From: Spirochaetota bacterium
GTDB lineage: Bacteria; Spirochaetota; Spirochaetia; Treponematales; Treponemataceae
Assembly: GCA_023398165.1 (NCBI GenBank)
Contig: JAEWSQ010000014.1
Coordinates: 156,114 to 220,113 of the forward strand
DNA: 64,000 nucleotides
Direction: 5' to 3'
Within the stretch, counting starts at the first letter, position 1. Each line of letters begins with the position of its first letter. Positions 49,228 to 58,371 of this stretch are shown here, one piece after another. Below the pieces are notes generated by a model. That model worked only from the letters and a program-made list of their open reading frames with translations, was not told where the DNA came from and searched no databases. Made by a program: the position numbers and the translations under genes.

Positions 49228-50664
49228 ATGGATATTAAAGAAAAGTTATCAATTTTATGTGATGCTGCAAAATATGATGTTTCATGTTCAACTTCCGGAA
49301 GTGCAAGAAAAGCTAAGCCGGGAGAACTTGGAAATGCTGAAGCTTGCGGAATTTGTCACAGCTGGTCAGCTGATGGACGTTGTGTTTCCATGTTAAAGGT
49401 ACTTATTTCAAACGCCTGCGTTTATGATTGTGCATATTGTGTAAATCGCAGAAGCAATGATGTACATAGAGCTACTTTTGAAGAAGAAGAATTAGTAAGC
49501 TTAATTCTCGACTTTTACAGGCGTAATTATATAGAAGGGGCTTTTTTATCATCAGGGGTTATTGGCAGTCCGGATGCAACGATGGAACGCTTTATCAGAA
49601 TTGCAAAAACACTTAGAAAAAGAGAAAGATGGAATGGTTATTTACACATAAAAGCAATTCCAGGTGCAAGCGAACAATTGATTAATGAAGCAGCTCTCTA
49701 TGCTGATAGAATCTCTGTAAACATCGAACTTCCAAGTGCACATAGTCTTTCTCTTGTAGCCCCAGATAAAAAGCCTGAAGCAATTTTTTCTGTAATGAGA
49801 GCATTATCGCGTGCAAGCGGATTTGAACCTCAACGAATAGTAAAGAATATTTCGGCTTCTGACAATACAAACTTAATTACTTCAACAACGCAGAAAAGTT
49901 TTTCAGATTTACCATCTGTTAATGGTACAGTTCCGGAACCTCGTCCATTATTTGACACAAGCTCTCAGGTGCAAAAAAAGCAACGGGTTTCAGTCAGAGA
50001 AGCTCGAAAATCCCGTTATAGAAATACCGAAGCAGCAAGCCTCCCCGCCGGGCAGACTACACAACTTGTCGTTGGTGCAAGTCCGGAATCAGATGCTTCA
50101 ATTTTAACTCTTGCAGAAAATCTATATCTTGCTTATGACGTAAGACGCGTGTATTATTCAGCTTTCGTTCCGGTTTCGACAGACCCGCGCGTTCCTTCTT
50201 TATCAGGCCCTCCCCTTTTACGTGAGCACCGCTTGTATCAAGCTGACTGGCTTTTTAGATTTTACGGATTTCGTGCTGATGAAATTCTAGATAACGGACA
50301 TCCTAATCTCGATACCGATGTTGATCCAAAATGCAGCTGGGCAATTCGTCATCCGGAATTTTTTCCTGTTGAAGTTAACACAGCTGATTATCTTGCATTA
50401 TTACGCGTACCTGGAATAGGACCGGTAACAGCTTCCCGTATTGTACGATCCCGCAGAATTAATACACTAACTGCAGATACAATTCGTAAAATGGGCGTTG
50501 TTATGAAACGCGCACAATTTTTTATTACGTGCAAAGGTAAAGCTCCGGTTGTTTCTGAATTTGGGCATTCTCTTGAAATTGATAGCGACTACGCTCGATA
50601 TACATTGCAGGATAATGCAAAAACAAGATGTACTCCTTTACAATGTGAATTTTCTTTTGAGTAG
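49228..50664 (+). CDS. Radical SAM protein of the putative DNA repair pair
   Basis: 478 residues. The CxxxCxxC cluster is CVYDCAYC (about 72-79), and the rest of the N-terminal half is a radical SAM barrel. The C-terminus has a helix-hairpin-helix DNA-binding motif (LLRVPGIGPVTASRIVRSRR). This matches the family described as putative DNA modification/repair radical SAM protein, usually encoded beside a DUF4130 protein and linked to uracil-DNA glycosylase. The substrate is unknown. The start is ATG 49228 without a Shine-Dalgarno site; see the palindromic promoter. Confidence 0.9.
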   Translation: MDIKEKLSILCDAAKYDVSCSTSGSARKAKPGELGNAEACGICHSWSADGRCVSMLKVLISNACVYDCAYCVNRRSNDVHRATFEEEELVSLILDFYRRNYIEGAFLSSGVIGSPDATMERFIRIAKTLRKRERWNGYLHIKAIPGASEQLINEAALYADRISVNIELPSAHSLSLVAPDKKPEAIFSVMRALSRASGFEPQRIVKNISASDNTNLITSTTQKSFSDLPSVNGTVPEPRPLFDTSSQVQKKQRVSVREARKSRYRNTEAASLPAGQTTQLVVGASPESDASILTLAENLYLAYDVRRVYYSAFVPVSTDPRVPSLSGPPLLREHRLYQADWLFRFYGFRADEILDNGHPNLDTDVDPKCSWAIRHPEFFPVEVNTADYLALLRVPGIGPVTASRIVRSRRINTLTADTIRKMGVVMKRAQFFITCKGKAPVVSEFGHSLEIDSDYARYTLQDNAKTRCTPLQCEFSFE

Positions 50665-50681
50665 TCAGGGGAATGCAGATA

Positions 50682-51437
50682 ATGGTTTTTGAATATGATA
50701 CATCCTTTCCTGGTTTTTTATGCGCTTGTGCCGAACTATTCAACACAGGCGACATAAGAAACAGTATAGTAAAACAAGGATCCCAGGTAGAACTTTTTCA
50801 AGATAGAGTCTCTGTTTTACGTGATGATGAACGCTCCAGAATTTTTTGGTACAGAATTTCAAAAGCATTTTCTCCAGATTATTTGTATAAAATTCTCTCC
50901 TCCTTTCTTTCTGATACAAAAGATGCAGATATCTCATTAGCAAAATACATGTATAAAGTATACAAAAAGATGTTGCCACAAGCGGATGTATCAGATTATG
51001 ATGCAATGATTTTTGAATCGTCATCAAAGAGAGCTAGAGGAGAAGCTCATCTATACAAAGGCATGGTTAGATTTTCTGAATTATACGATAACACGTATTA
51101 TGCACCTATCAAACCTGAATGTAATATTCTGCCTCTTATCGGAAATCATTTTTCAGCGCGTTTTAATACAATGAAACTTGTAATTCATGATGTAAAACGC
51201 AGTATGGCAATTTTATATGAACCCGGTACAAAATGGTTTATTGCAGAAAATTTCTTTTTAGATGCCAAGTTAGATGATATCATTTCAGATAAGGAAAAAC
51301 AAATTCGAGCGATGTGGAAACTTTATCATACAACGATTGCAATAAAAGAGAGAACAAATCTGAAATGTCAGATGAATTTTATGCCTCGTCATTATTGGGA
51401 ATACATTACTGAAATGACTGAACGCTGGAAAAAATGA
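50682..51437 (+). CDS. DUF4130 protein, partner of the radical SAM protein
   Basis: About 251 residues. The N-terminus (MVFEYDTSFPGFLCACAELF) and the C-terminal DUF4130-type part (RFNTMKLVIHDVKRSMAILY, then WFIAENFF and PRHYWEYITEMTERWKK) match the DNA-metabolism protein that accompanies the radical SAM gene in many bacteria. I prefer ATG 50682, since GGGG lies at a usable distance; ATG 50673 is too close to it. It lies 17 bases after the upstream gene. Confidence 0.87.
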   Translation: MVFEYDTSFPGFLCACAELFNTGDIRNSIVKQGSQVELFQDRVSVLRDDERSRIFWYRISKAFSPDYLYKILSSFLSDTKDADISLAKYMYKVYKKMLPQADVSDYDAMIFESSSKRARGEAHLYKGMVRFSELYDNTYYAPIKPECNILPLIGNHFSARFNTMKLVIHDVKRSMAILYEPGTKWFIAENFFLDAKLDDIISDKEKQIRAMWKLYHTTIAIKERTNLKCQMNFMPRHYWEYITEMTERWKK

Positions 51438-51572
51438 ACGGTTCTCCATGTTCTTCCTTCATTGGTTGAGCACTCATGTTTCTTGTTGTTTGCAGGACTG
51501 ATGAGGAGTAATTTCTTACCGCGGTTTATATACGTAACGTGAAATGAGTAAATTTTCTACGGGTTTATAATA

Positions 51573-51605
51573 AACTATCTTAATTAATAGTTAGCCTTTT
51601 TTTTT
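51573..51605 (+). terminator. Bidirectional terminator, weak
   Basis: AACTAT pairs with ATAGTT and a long T-run follows on the plus strand. It overlaps the 3' end of the minus-strand receptor gene. Confidence 0.5.
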
Positions 51606-53058
51606 ATTCTTCAAAGTCTTTGTTCCTCCCACTATTGATAAAAGCTCGTTGATCATAGTCTCCAGTTCCTCTGTCTGTGCCGATAATTCAGCTGCTGCGT
51701 CAGCACTTTTTTCCGCATTTACCGCATTATGCTGAACAACTCTGTCCATGTTTAAGACGGCAGTATTTACCTGTTCAATACCTCCGGACTGTTCTTTTGT
51801 AGATTCATTTATAAGATATACTAGTTCAGAAAGATTATTTGAACATTGTTTAATTGAATCAAGAGATTTAGACACTTCCGCTGCCGTAATTACTCCGAAA
51901 TCCGCGTTTTTTTTAGCTTCCTCAATCAATACTGTACTTATTTTAGCAGCGTCAGTACTCTGGTGTGCTAGATTGCGTACTTCATCGGAAACTACGGCAA
52001 AACCCATTCCTGCTTCCCCTGCTCTTTCCGCTTCGACTGCTGCATTTAATGCTAAAAGATTGGTTTTAAATGCGATCTCTTCAATTTTATTTGCAGAATT
52101 CATAATCCTATCTATTGCATCGCTCTTCTTTGTCATGGAATCAAAGCCTTCTTTGATAATTACTTCTGCTTCTTCCATAAACACATATGCTTTTTGAGTA
52201 TTTCCGGCATTCTGTTTTGTTGTGGAAGCTATTTCCTCAAGGGATGCCGATGTTTCTTCAAGACTTGAGGCCTGGGTATTTGTATCCTGTGCAAGTTCTT
52301 TACTGGCATCTGAAACCTGCAAAGAAACACCTGATACTCTTTGAGAAGTATTTGTCAGTATTGTAATAATTTTAAATAAACTCTTAACAAGCTTATTGGT
52401 GACATAGAAACTCGCTGCCAGACAGAAAATAAATATACCTATGCATACTGCTACATTCATGAGAATCATGAGATTCATATTTTGATTCATGATACTATTT
52501 ATTTCACTTTCGGGAATACCGAGAAAAAATACAGCTATTACATTTCCGTTATCATCGAGAACAGGGTTATACGCCGTGAGGTATGATTTTTCGAGTATTA
52601 CAGCTTTTCCAACAAACCGTTTTTTTATTCATTACCGGAGTATAAGCTGCACTGGATGAACCCAATTTTGTGCCTACTGCTCTCTGACCGTCTGCTTTCC
52701 TAATACTTGTACTTATACGTACAAAATCATCGGCCTCTCTTGCGAAAATTGTAGCTGCCACTCCAAGATCTTCTGATATCTTGTCTACAACATCGTAGTT
52801 TTCCGCCAGACTTATTCCTTCAAAATCGCAAAGCTGACCGTTAATCAGCGTAATTTTTCCATAATGCCCTGCAACATACTCTTTCATAGCCTGTATATCG
52901 CCCGATAACTTCATTTGAAACGTGTATGATATAATGTTATCGGCAATCCGCATTGAAAACCATGTACTCAGTCCTGTAAGAAGTATAGCGGTAATACATA
53001 AAACACTTAAAATCAAACCGTTAATCCGGGTTTTTAAGGATACTTTTACTGCGTTCAT
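51591..53058 (-). pseudogene. Methyl-accepting chemotaxis protein split by a frameshift
   Basis: Two adjacent minus-strand frames make one receptor. The first (53058 down to about 52620) has a membrane helix and a Cache sensor domain; the second (from about 52620 to 51591) has the end of Cache, a second membrane helix, and a signalling domain with IEEIAFKTNLLALNAAVEAE, then RAGEAGMGFAVVSDEVRNLA. The break lies at a run of seven A in the coding strand (52620-52626); six would keep one frame (KKRFVGKA follows). It could be a mutation, phase variation or a sequencing error. Confidence 0.85.
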
Positions 53059-53187
53059 ACTATTTCTCCGATCTAATAGGATGCTGCAGCCCCACTATAC
53101 CACACATTTTATATGCACGCTATGTTTCCTGTTGTATTTTTTTATTTCATTACATGATACATGCATCACCAGTCCTCTATACTACCT

Positions 53188-53253
53188 TATAATACTTATT
53201 ATATCTTTTTATTACCTTTTAAACTTGACAAAATGCACTATAATACTTATTAT
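53188..53253 (+). promoter_or_regulatory. Promoter with duplicated operator-like motif
   Basis: TTGACA (53225-53230), 17 bases, TATTAT (53248-53253). TATAATACTTATTAT occurs at 53188-53202 and 53239-53253, 51 bp (about five helical turns) apart, with the second covering the -10. This suggests looping by a regulator, perhaps the product of the next gene. Confidence 0.6.
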
Positions 53254-53284
53254 TACTATTAGAATCTTTCACAAGGAGGAATGT

Positions 53285-53731
53285 ATGAACACAGTTTTGT
53301 ATTCAGTTGAAGATGTTTCTAAAATACTGCAGCTGCATCCGAAAACAATCGTCCGCTTCATTCATGATGGAAAAATTAAAGCTCAAAAAATAGGCCGTGA
53401 ATGGAGAATCAGTCAGGAGGCGCTTAAGGAATATTCTCATGCAGAACTTTCAACCCCTTCTCTTCCAAAAGAAGAACCTCAGTATGATACTCTTGAGAGC
53501 CGTATGATAATTTCAGCTGTAATAGAAATCAGGGAACAGAACTCAGAGGAGGCATCAAGACTGGCAAATTCAATTACTGCCGCATTACATTGCAAGGATC
53601 CCTCATGGGGTCAATGCCGGTTTGACAGTTTTTATTATCCTGAAAACAGGCTTTCAAAGTTTGTTTTATACGGAAGCGCTGAATTTATCAGTCAAATTAT
53701 GCATATGCTTAGTGCTTTAAGCAGGAAGTAA
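53285..53731 (+). CDS. Helix-turn-helix regulator (excisionase/MerR-type DNA-binding domain)
   Basis: 148 residues from ATG 53285 with AAGGAGG at the right distance; the frame is open far upstream but without support. Residues 5-55 form an HTH_17-type domain (YSVEDVSKILQLHPKTIVRF, then GKIKAQKIGREWRISQEALK). The C-terminal part (about 75-148) has an alpha/beta pattern and may sense a ligand. It lies two bases before a hydrolase gene, so it probably controls that operon. Confidence 0.85.
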   Translation: MNTVLYSVEDVSKILQLHPKTIVRFIHDGKIKAQKIGREWRISQEALKEYSHAELSTPSLPKEEPQYDTLESRMIISAVIEIREQNSEEASRLANSITAALHCKDPSWGQCRFDSFYYPENRLSKFVLYGSAEFISQIMHMLSALSRK

Positions 53732-53733
53732 CT

Positions 53734-54576
53734 ATGAGTGTTTATAAATCAGCAGAAGGCAAAGAAATAATCCTCAACGAATATAGAAAACATCTTGAAG
53801 GCGATCTTGCTCACAATATTATTAAAAGATCTGTACAAACTCCTGAAGGCTGCACCTTTATTCTTGAAAGAGAGAATAAAGGGAAACCACCTCTTATTTT
53901 ATTACACGGCTCTGTGTCAAATAGTGCTTCATGGCTGGGAGTCATTCCTTTATTTGCAGAATACTTTCATGTTTTCTGCCTTGATATTCCAGGTGAACCG
54001 GGGTATTCAAGCGAAGAACGTCTTTCTCTCTCCGGGAATGCTCCAGCTCTGTGGATCTGTCATACAATGGATGCTCTTGGGCTTGATTCAGCTTTCTTTT
54101 TGGGAATGAGTCTCGGAGGATATTATGCGCTGAAATTTACCGTAAATTTTCCTAACCGCGTTAAAGCGCTTTCTCTAATAAGCGCGGCGGGACTTTCAAA
54201 GCAAAAAGCAAGTTTTATTTTAAAAGCGGTATTTCTTATGATGCTCGGGAAAAAAGGGCAAAAATTACTAAACAAAATGATATACCACAATGTAATAATC
54301 CCGAAGGAAATTCTTGAATATCAGGCTCTTGTTTCCAAACATTTTAATCCTGTAACAGAACCGCTGCGGATATTTACCGATAAAGAGCTTCTTGCATTAA
54401 CAATGCCGGTTCAATACATCGCAGGAGATAAGGACGCTCTGATTCATACAAGGGAAGCATGCATCCGTATAAAAAAAATTCTGCCTCATGTCAGGACGGA
54501 GCTCGTTAAAAATACCGGACATGCAGTTATAGACCGATTCGGGGAAGCATGTAAATTCCTGTCATGCTGTTTATAA
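53734..54576 (+). CDS. Alpha/beta hydrolase
   Basis: 280 residues with the alpha/beta hydrolase fold: LILLHGSVSNSASW (oxyanion strand), GMSLGGYYALK with nucleophile Ser, YIAGDKDAL with Asp and NTGHAV with His. No signal peptide. Substrate unknown; similar enzymes hydrolyse esters or other acyl bonds. It starts two bases after the regulator stop and is translated from the same message. Confidence 0.9.
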   Translation: MSVYKSAEGKEIILNEYRKHLEGDLAHNIIKRSVQTPEGCTFILERENKGKPPLILLHGSVSNSASWLGVIPLFAEYFHVFCLDIPGEPGYSSEERLSLSGNAPALWICHTMDALGLDSAFFLGMSLGGYYALKFTVNFPNRVKALSLISAAGLSKQKASFILKAVFLMMLGKKGQKLLNKMIYHNVIIPKEILEYQALVSKHFNPVTEPLRIFTDKELLALTMPVQYIAGDKDALIHTREACIRIKKILPHVRTELVKNTGHAVIDRFGEACKFLSCCL

Positions 54577-54742
54577 ACAGTCTTGTTCCGCTACGGCAGT
54601 TACTTGCAAAATTCAACAACATGATGTAAATTCTGCCGTATAGACTTAGGCAATTTCAAAAACAGCTCAGACTGTAAATACAAAAAGTTTTAATAAGTGG
54701 ATGAAGACGGAGAAATATTTTTAAGAAAGGATTAGTAAAAAA

Positions 54743-55726
54743 TTGAACAGTACTGAAACCGTAAATAGAATAACAAGGATTATTTTTGTATTTCTTGTTA
54801 TTCTATCCTGGTATTGCACCACAATCATGTCGTTTACAAATCCTTCAGGTACCCTTGAAATACATGAAAAAGCCTTTGAAGATTCGTATCTTCTTTTCGG
54901 TGTATTTCCTTTGGTGCTGGCAGCGTTTTTCTATGTTTTATTACGGACAAAACATACCATACAGTTTTTTGTGATATTGATAATTCTCTCTATACTGTGC
55001 GGTGCACTGGTACTTTTTACTTCCTCCTCTTATCACCGTGATTATTTTACACTGTTTTTCCAGTTTGCCCTCCTCCTCTTTGCATCCGTAATTATTAAGT
55101 TTCCCGATTTATTAATATACAATAACCGGATAAAAATTATTAAAGTGCTGACGCAGACCGCTTTTGTTCTGTTTATTGGATGCCTGTGCTGGATAATTCT
55201 CATGGGCTACTCTATTGCCACACGGGCAGAACCCCGTTGGATTGAATCTATTATATACAATAGTGTTAATGTATTTATATTATCTTTTTTAGCTTTCTCA
55301 ATTTCCCGTCTTCAGCAGCAGACATATAAAATACTTCACTGTACTCAGACTATGTGCACTCTCAATGAAAGAAATCTTTCACTTCATTTATCCGACAGAG
55401 AGATTGCACTGTTATATTGTTTTATCGCTTCAAGAGAAAATACCTGCACCTGTTCTGAAATCTATACGTATTTACTTGATTTGGATCTTTTGGAGCATCC
55501 GGGGGACAATAATTGTTCGGCCTGTCTTTCAGAACAGTGGAGTGCAATAAGCTGCAGGTTTTATAGAAACATTAAAAACCAGCTTACCAGCTTAAAAAAG
55601 AGTCTTGAACTTGTAGAAATTGGAACTATTGTGAATACTACCGGTAAATTAAGCGAAACGAAGAATCAAGGTTGGAAGCTGAAGCTCTTCAGCGATGTTA
55701 TTGTCTCTGTAAAAAGCTTCATATGA
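54743..55726 (+). CDS. Membrane protein with cytoplasmic C-terminal domain
   Basis: 327 residues with six or so hydrophobic segments in the first 200 (about 12-28, 46-64, 70-92, 98-115, 128-150 and 165-187). A soluble C-terminal domain of about 120 residues follows, with LSDREIALLYCFIASRE, which recalls the start of a LuxR-type HTH. The start is TTG 54743 with GAAAGG upstream. No family assigned. A membrane-bound regulator is a possible reading. Confidence 0.65.
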   Translation: MNSTETVNRITRIIFVFLVILSWYCTTIMSFTNPSGTLEIHEKAFEDSYLLFGVFPLVLAAFFYVLLRTKHTIQFFVILIILSILCGALVLFTSSSYHRDYFTLFFQFALLLFASVIIKFPDLLIYNNRIKIIKVLTQTAFVLFIGCLCWIILMGYSIATRAEPRWIESIIYNSVNVFILSFLAFSISRLQQQTYKILHCTQTMCTLNERNLSLHLSDREIALLYCFIASRENTCTCSEIYTYLLDLDLLEHPGDNNCSACLSEQWSAISCRFYRNIKNQLTSLKKSLELVEIGTIVNTTGKLSETKNQGWKLKLFSDVIVSVKSFI

Positions 55727-55879
55727 AGTGAAAAATTCAAAAACTCTCTTTTATTTTCTCCGCAACGGCTATATAATTACTGTTAAAAGTATTTATAGCG
55801 TGCAATATTATTACAATGCAGAATATATAAACAGTAAGCGTATATTATATTATTCATGGTCATTGTAGAGAGTTATTTT

Positions 55880-55915
55880 GAACCGGGAAATGAAAATTTC
55901 CCGGTTCTTTTTTTT
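55880..55915 (+). terminator. Intrinsic terminator
   Basis: GAACCGGGAAAT, a four-base GAAA loop, ATTTCCCGGTTC and eight T. It is the strongest terminator in the window. The rest of the 55727-56072 gap is AT-rich and ends in the tRNA promoter. Confidence 0.92.
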
Positions 55916-56020
55916 AATATGTATTGCATTTTTTTTTTGATTTTGATATAGTTCATTTATTCGAGATGCAGACTGTTCTGCCTTTAATTCGAGTGTTTTA
56001 CTTACGTGTAAATAAAACGC

Positions 56021-56049
56021 TTGACATGATAATGATAATACGTTATTAT
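56021..56049 (+). promoter_or_regulatory. Promoter of tRNA-Leu/tRNA-Gly
   Basis: TTGACA (56021-56026), 17 bases, TATTAT (56044-56049), 24 bases before tRNA-Leu. It is the same -35, spacer length and -10 as the tRNA-His promoter. Confidence 0.78.
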
Positions 56050-56072
56050 GCTTAACGTTCGCTGACAAAAAA

Positions 56073-56153
56073 GCGAGAGTGGTGAAATTGGCAGACACGC
56101 TAGACTTAGGATCTAGTGCCCTAGGCGTAAGGGTTCAAGTCCCTTCTCTCGCA
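56073..56153 (+). tRNA. tRNA-Leu (TAG)
   Basis: Class II tRNA: acceptor GCGAGAG/CTCTCGC, anticodon stem CTAGA/TCTAG with loop CTTAGGA (anticodon TAG), a short variable arm and T-loop TTCAAGT. CCA is not encoded. Confidence 0.94.
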
Positions 56154-56214
56154 CTAGACTCTTTAGTAAGGCGATACAATACCTGCATACGGATTGATGT
56201 TCGTAGCAAATTTT

Positions 56215-56286
56215 GCGGGAATAGCTCAGTGGTAGAGCGCCACCTTGCCAAGGTGGATGTCGCGGGTCCGACTCCCGTTTCCCGCT
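56215..56286 (+). tRNA. tRNA-Gly (GCC)
   Basis: Acceptor GCGGGAA/TTCCCGC, anticodon stem CCACC/GGTGG with loop TTGCCAA (anticodon GCC) and T-arm CGGG/CCCG with loop TCCGACT. The T-loop starts TCCGA rather than TTCGA, which is unusual and could affect folding. Confidence 0.93.
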
Positions 56287-56293
56287 CGAAGCG

Positions 56294-56328
56294 AAAAGCG
56301 ATTCGGAGAAATCTGAATCGCTTTTTTT
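56294..56328 (+). terminator. Intrinsic terminator after tRNA-Gly
   Basis: AAAGCGATTC pairs with GAATCGCTTT and runs into seven T. Confidence 0.88.
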
Positions 56329-56373
56329 ATAGCATTTTAAACTATCAATATCCCCAGAGGAAAGGAACAAGCC

Positions 56374-57744
56374 ATGAAAATTACCAAACAAGTTACGGCT
56401 CTTGCAAATTCATCAGTAAAATTATCAGTCACAATCGCAAAAGAAGATACCGAACAAAGCTACAGCAATACACTTGCAAAATATGCAAAAAGCATACAAA
56501 TCCCCGGTTTCAGAAAGGGAAAAGTGCCCGTCTCCATTCTTGAGCGCAAATACGGCGACGCACTAAAAGCCGATGTTGCTGCAGAAATGATTGATAATTC
56601 ATTACAGGAAATATTTGCTGAATTTGATGAACAAAAATCAGATTACAGACCGCTTGCATACTCACAGCCTCAGATGGATAATGCGCCTGTTCTTGAAGTT
56701 GGAAAAGATTTTTCATTTGAAATTACCTACGATGTTATGCCGAAAGTTGTTGTTACAGATTTTTCAGGCATAACTATTAAAGAACCGCAGGTGAAGATCG
56801 GCGATGAAGAGATGAAAGAAGAACTTGAAGCTATACGGGAACGCAATGCTCTCGTCGTAGATAAAAAAGATACTGATAAAGCAGCAAAAGGCGATATTGT
56901 TACCATAAATTACAGTGAATTAAATGATAAAGGTACTGTCGAAGCAGGGACAGAACGCGAAGGTTTCGTTTTCACCATTGGTTCCGGACAGAACATTTAT
57001 AAGATTGATGATGAAATTACCGGCATGAAAAAAGGGGAAACAAAGGATATTACTAAAACCTATGCTTCCGATGATGAAGATAAAGAATTGGCAGGAAAAA
57101 CCAAGAACATCCGTGTAACAGTTACTGCTCTCAAAGTCCGCAATCTTCCTGATCTTGATGATGAACTTGCACAGGATGTGAATGAGAAATTCAAGACCCT
57201 TGATGACCTAAAGGCCGACATTAAAAAGAATATGATTACTGCTCTTGAGAACCGCTTGAGAGAGATTAAGTCAAATGACCTTATTGAACAGCTTGTTGAA
57301 CGTAATCCTATTGAACTTCCCAAATCCATGGTTGACGCAGAACTGGAATCCAGATGGAGAATGATGGCTCAGCGTTTCCAGACTTCAGTTGAGGAACTTG
57401 ATAAACTTATTAAGTCATCCGGTCAGAAAAAAGAAGATATGCTCAGCCAGTGGACGGGCGATTCAGAAAAAATGCTCAAGGGAAGAATAATTGTTGAAAG
57501 CCTTCTAAAAGAAGCTAATATCAGTGTGACTCCGGAAGAAGTTGAGGCAGAATTTGAAAAAATAGCAGCAGGAGCCGGAATTTCTGTCGATGAAGTAAAA
57601 AAACACTATGCGGATCCCCATAGAAAAGAGTATCTTATTGATGATATGAAAGAACAAAAACTGTATGCGGATTTATTTACCAAGGTCAAAGTTGCCAAGG
57701 GTGATAAGACTGCCTTTGCAGACTTGTTTAAAAATGCACAGTAA
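56374..57744 (+). CDS. tig: Trigger factor, ribosome-associated chaperone
   Basis: 456 residues in the usual three domains. The ribosome-binding N-terminal domain contains IPGFRKGKVPVSILERKYGD (signature GFRxGxxP). The FKBP-like prolyl isomerase domain (about 160-245) and the helical C-terminal domain (about 260-440) follow. Trigger factor meets nascent chains at the ribosome exit. GAGGAAAGGA precedes ATG. It heads the tig-clpP-clpX operon, 15 bases before clpP, an order common in bacteria. Confidence 0.95.
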   Translation: MKITKQVTALANSSVKLSVTIAKEDTEQSYSNTLAKYAKSIQIPGFRKGKVPVSILERKYGDALKADVAAEMIDNSLQEIFAEFDEQKSDYRPLAYSQPQMDNAPVLEVGKDFSFEITYDVMPKVVVTDFSGITIKEPQVKIGDEEMKEELEAIRERNALVVDKKDTDKAAKGDIVTINYSELNDKGTVEAGTEREGFVFTIGSGQNIYKIDDEITGMKKGETKDITKTYASDDEDKELAGKTKNIRVTVTALKVRNLPDLDDELAQDVNEKFKTLDDLKADIKKNMITALENRLREIKSNDLIEQLVERNPIELPKSMVDAELESRWRMMAQRFQTSVEELDKLIKSSGQKKEDMLSQWTGDSEKMLKGRIIVESLLKEANISVTPEEVEAEFEKIAAGAGISVDEVKKHYADPHRKEYLIDDMKEQKLYADLFTKVKVAKGDKTAFADLFKNAQ

Positions 57745-57759
57745 ACAGAGGAAGAGCAG

Positions 57760-58371
57760 ATGACAGAGCAAATGAACAACCTGGTACCTTATGTAATAGA
57801 ACATACCGGAAACGGAGAACGTTCGTATGACATTTTTTCCCGTCTCCTTAAAGATAGAATTATTTTCGTTGACGGGGAAATAAACGATATATCTGCGGAT
57901 CTGGTTGTAGCTCAGATTCTTTTTCTGGAATCTCAGAATCCTGATAAAGATATTAGCATGTACATTAATTCACCCGGCGGTTCTGTCACTGCAGGTCTTG
58001 CTGTCTATGATACTATGCAGCATGTAAGATGCGATATTCAAACCATCTGTATGGGTCAGGCTGCCAGTATGGGAGCGCTGCTTCTTGCAGGCGGTACAAA
58101 AGATAAACGGTTTGCCCTTCCCTCTTCCCGTGTCATGATTCATCAGCCTTGGGGCGGAGCACAGGGACAGGCGGCGGATATTGCTATTCAGGCAAAAGAA
58201 ATTATCAGGTTAAAAAAGATGACCATCGATTATTTCTCATATCATACAGGAAAATCCTTTGATCAAATATCAAAAGATATGGAACGGGACCTCTTTATGT
58301 CTAGTCAAGAGGCTTTGGACTACGGAATCGTAGACCATATTATGACCAGGAGAAAAAATGACTCCAAATAG
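57760..58371 (+). CDS. clpP: ATP-dependent Clp protease proteolytic subunit
   Basis: 203 residues with the catalytic Ser in GQAASMGALLLAGG, His in MIHQPWGG and Asp in the downstream YFSYHTGKSFDQISKDMERD region. It forms the double heptamer chamber that degrades substrates delivered by ClpX. GAGGAAGAG precedes ATG. The 3' end overlaps clpX by 14 bases, so the two are coupled. Confidence 0.96.
   Translation: MTEQMNNLVPYVIEHTGNGERSYDIFSRLLKDRIIFVDGEINDISADLVVAQILFLESQNPDKDISMYINSPGGSVTAGLAVYDTMQHVRCDIQTICMGQAASMGALLLAGGTKDKRFALPSSRVMIHQPWGGAQGQAADIAIQAKEIIRLKKMTIDYFSYHTGKSFDQISKDMERDLFMSSQEALDYGIVDHIMTRRKNDSK

Noticed and set aside
52922..53284. N-terminal extension of the helix-turn-helix gene upstream of 53285
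   Set aside because: It overlaps the receptor gene on the other strand and the promoter; AAGGAGG before 53285 fixes the start.
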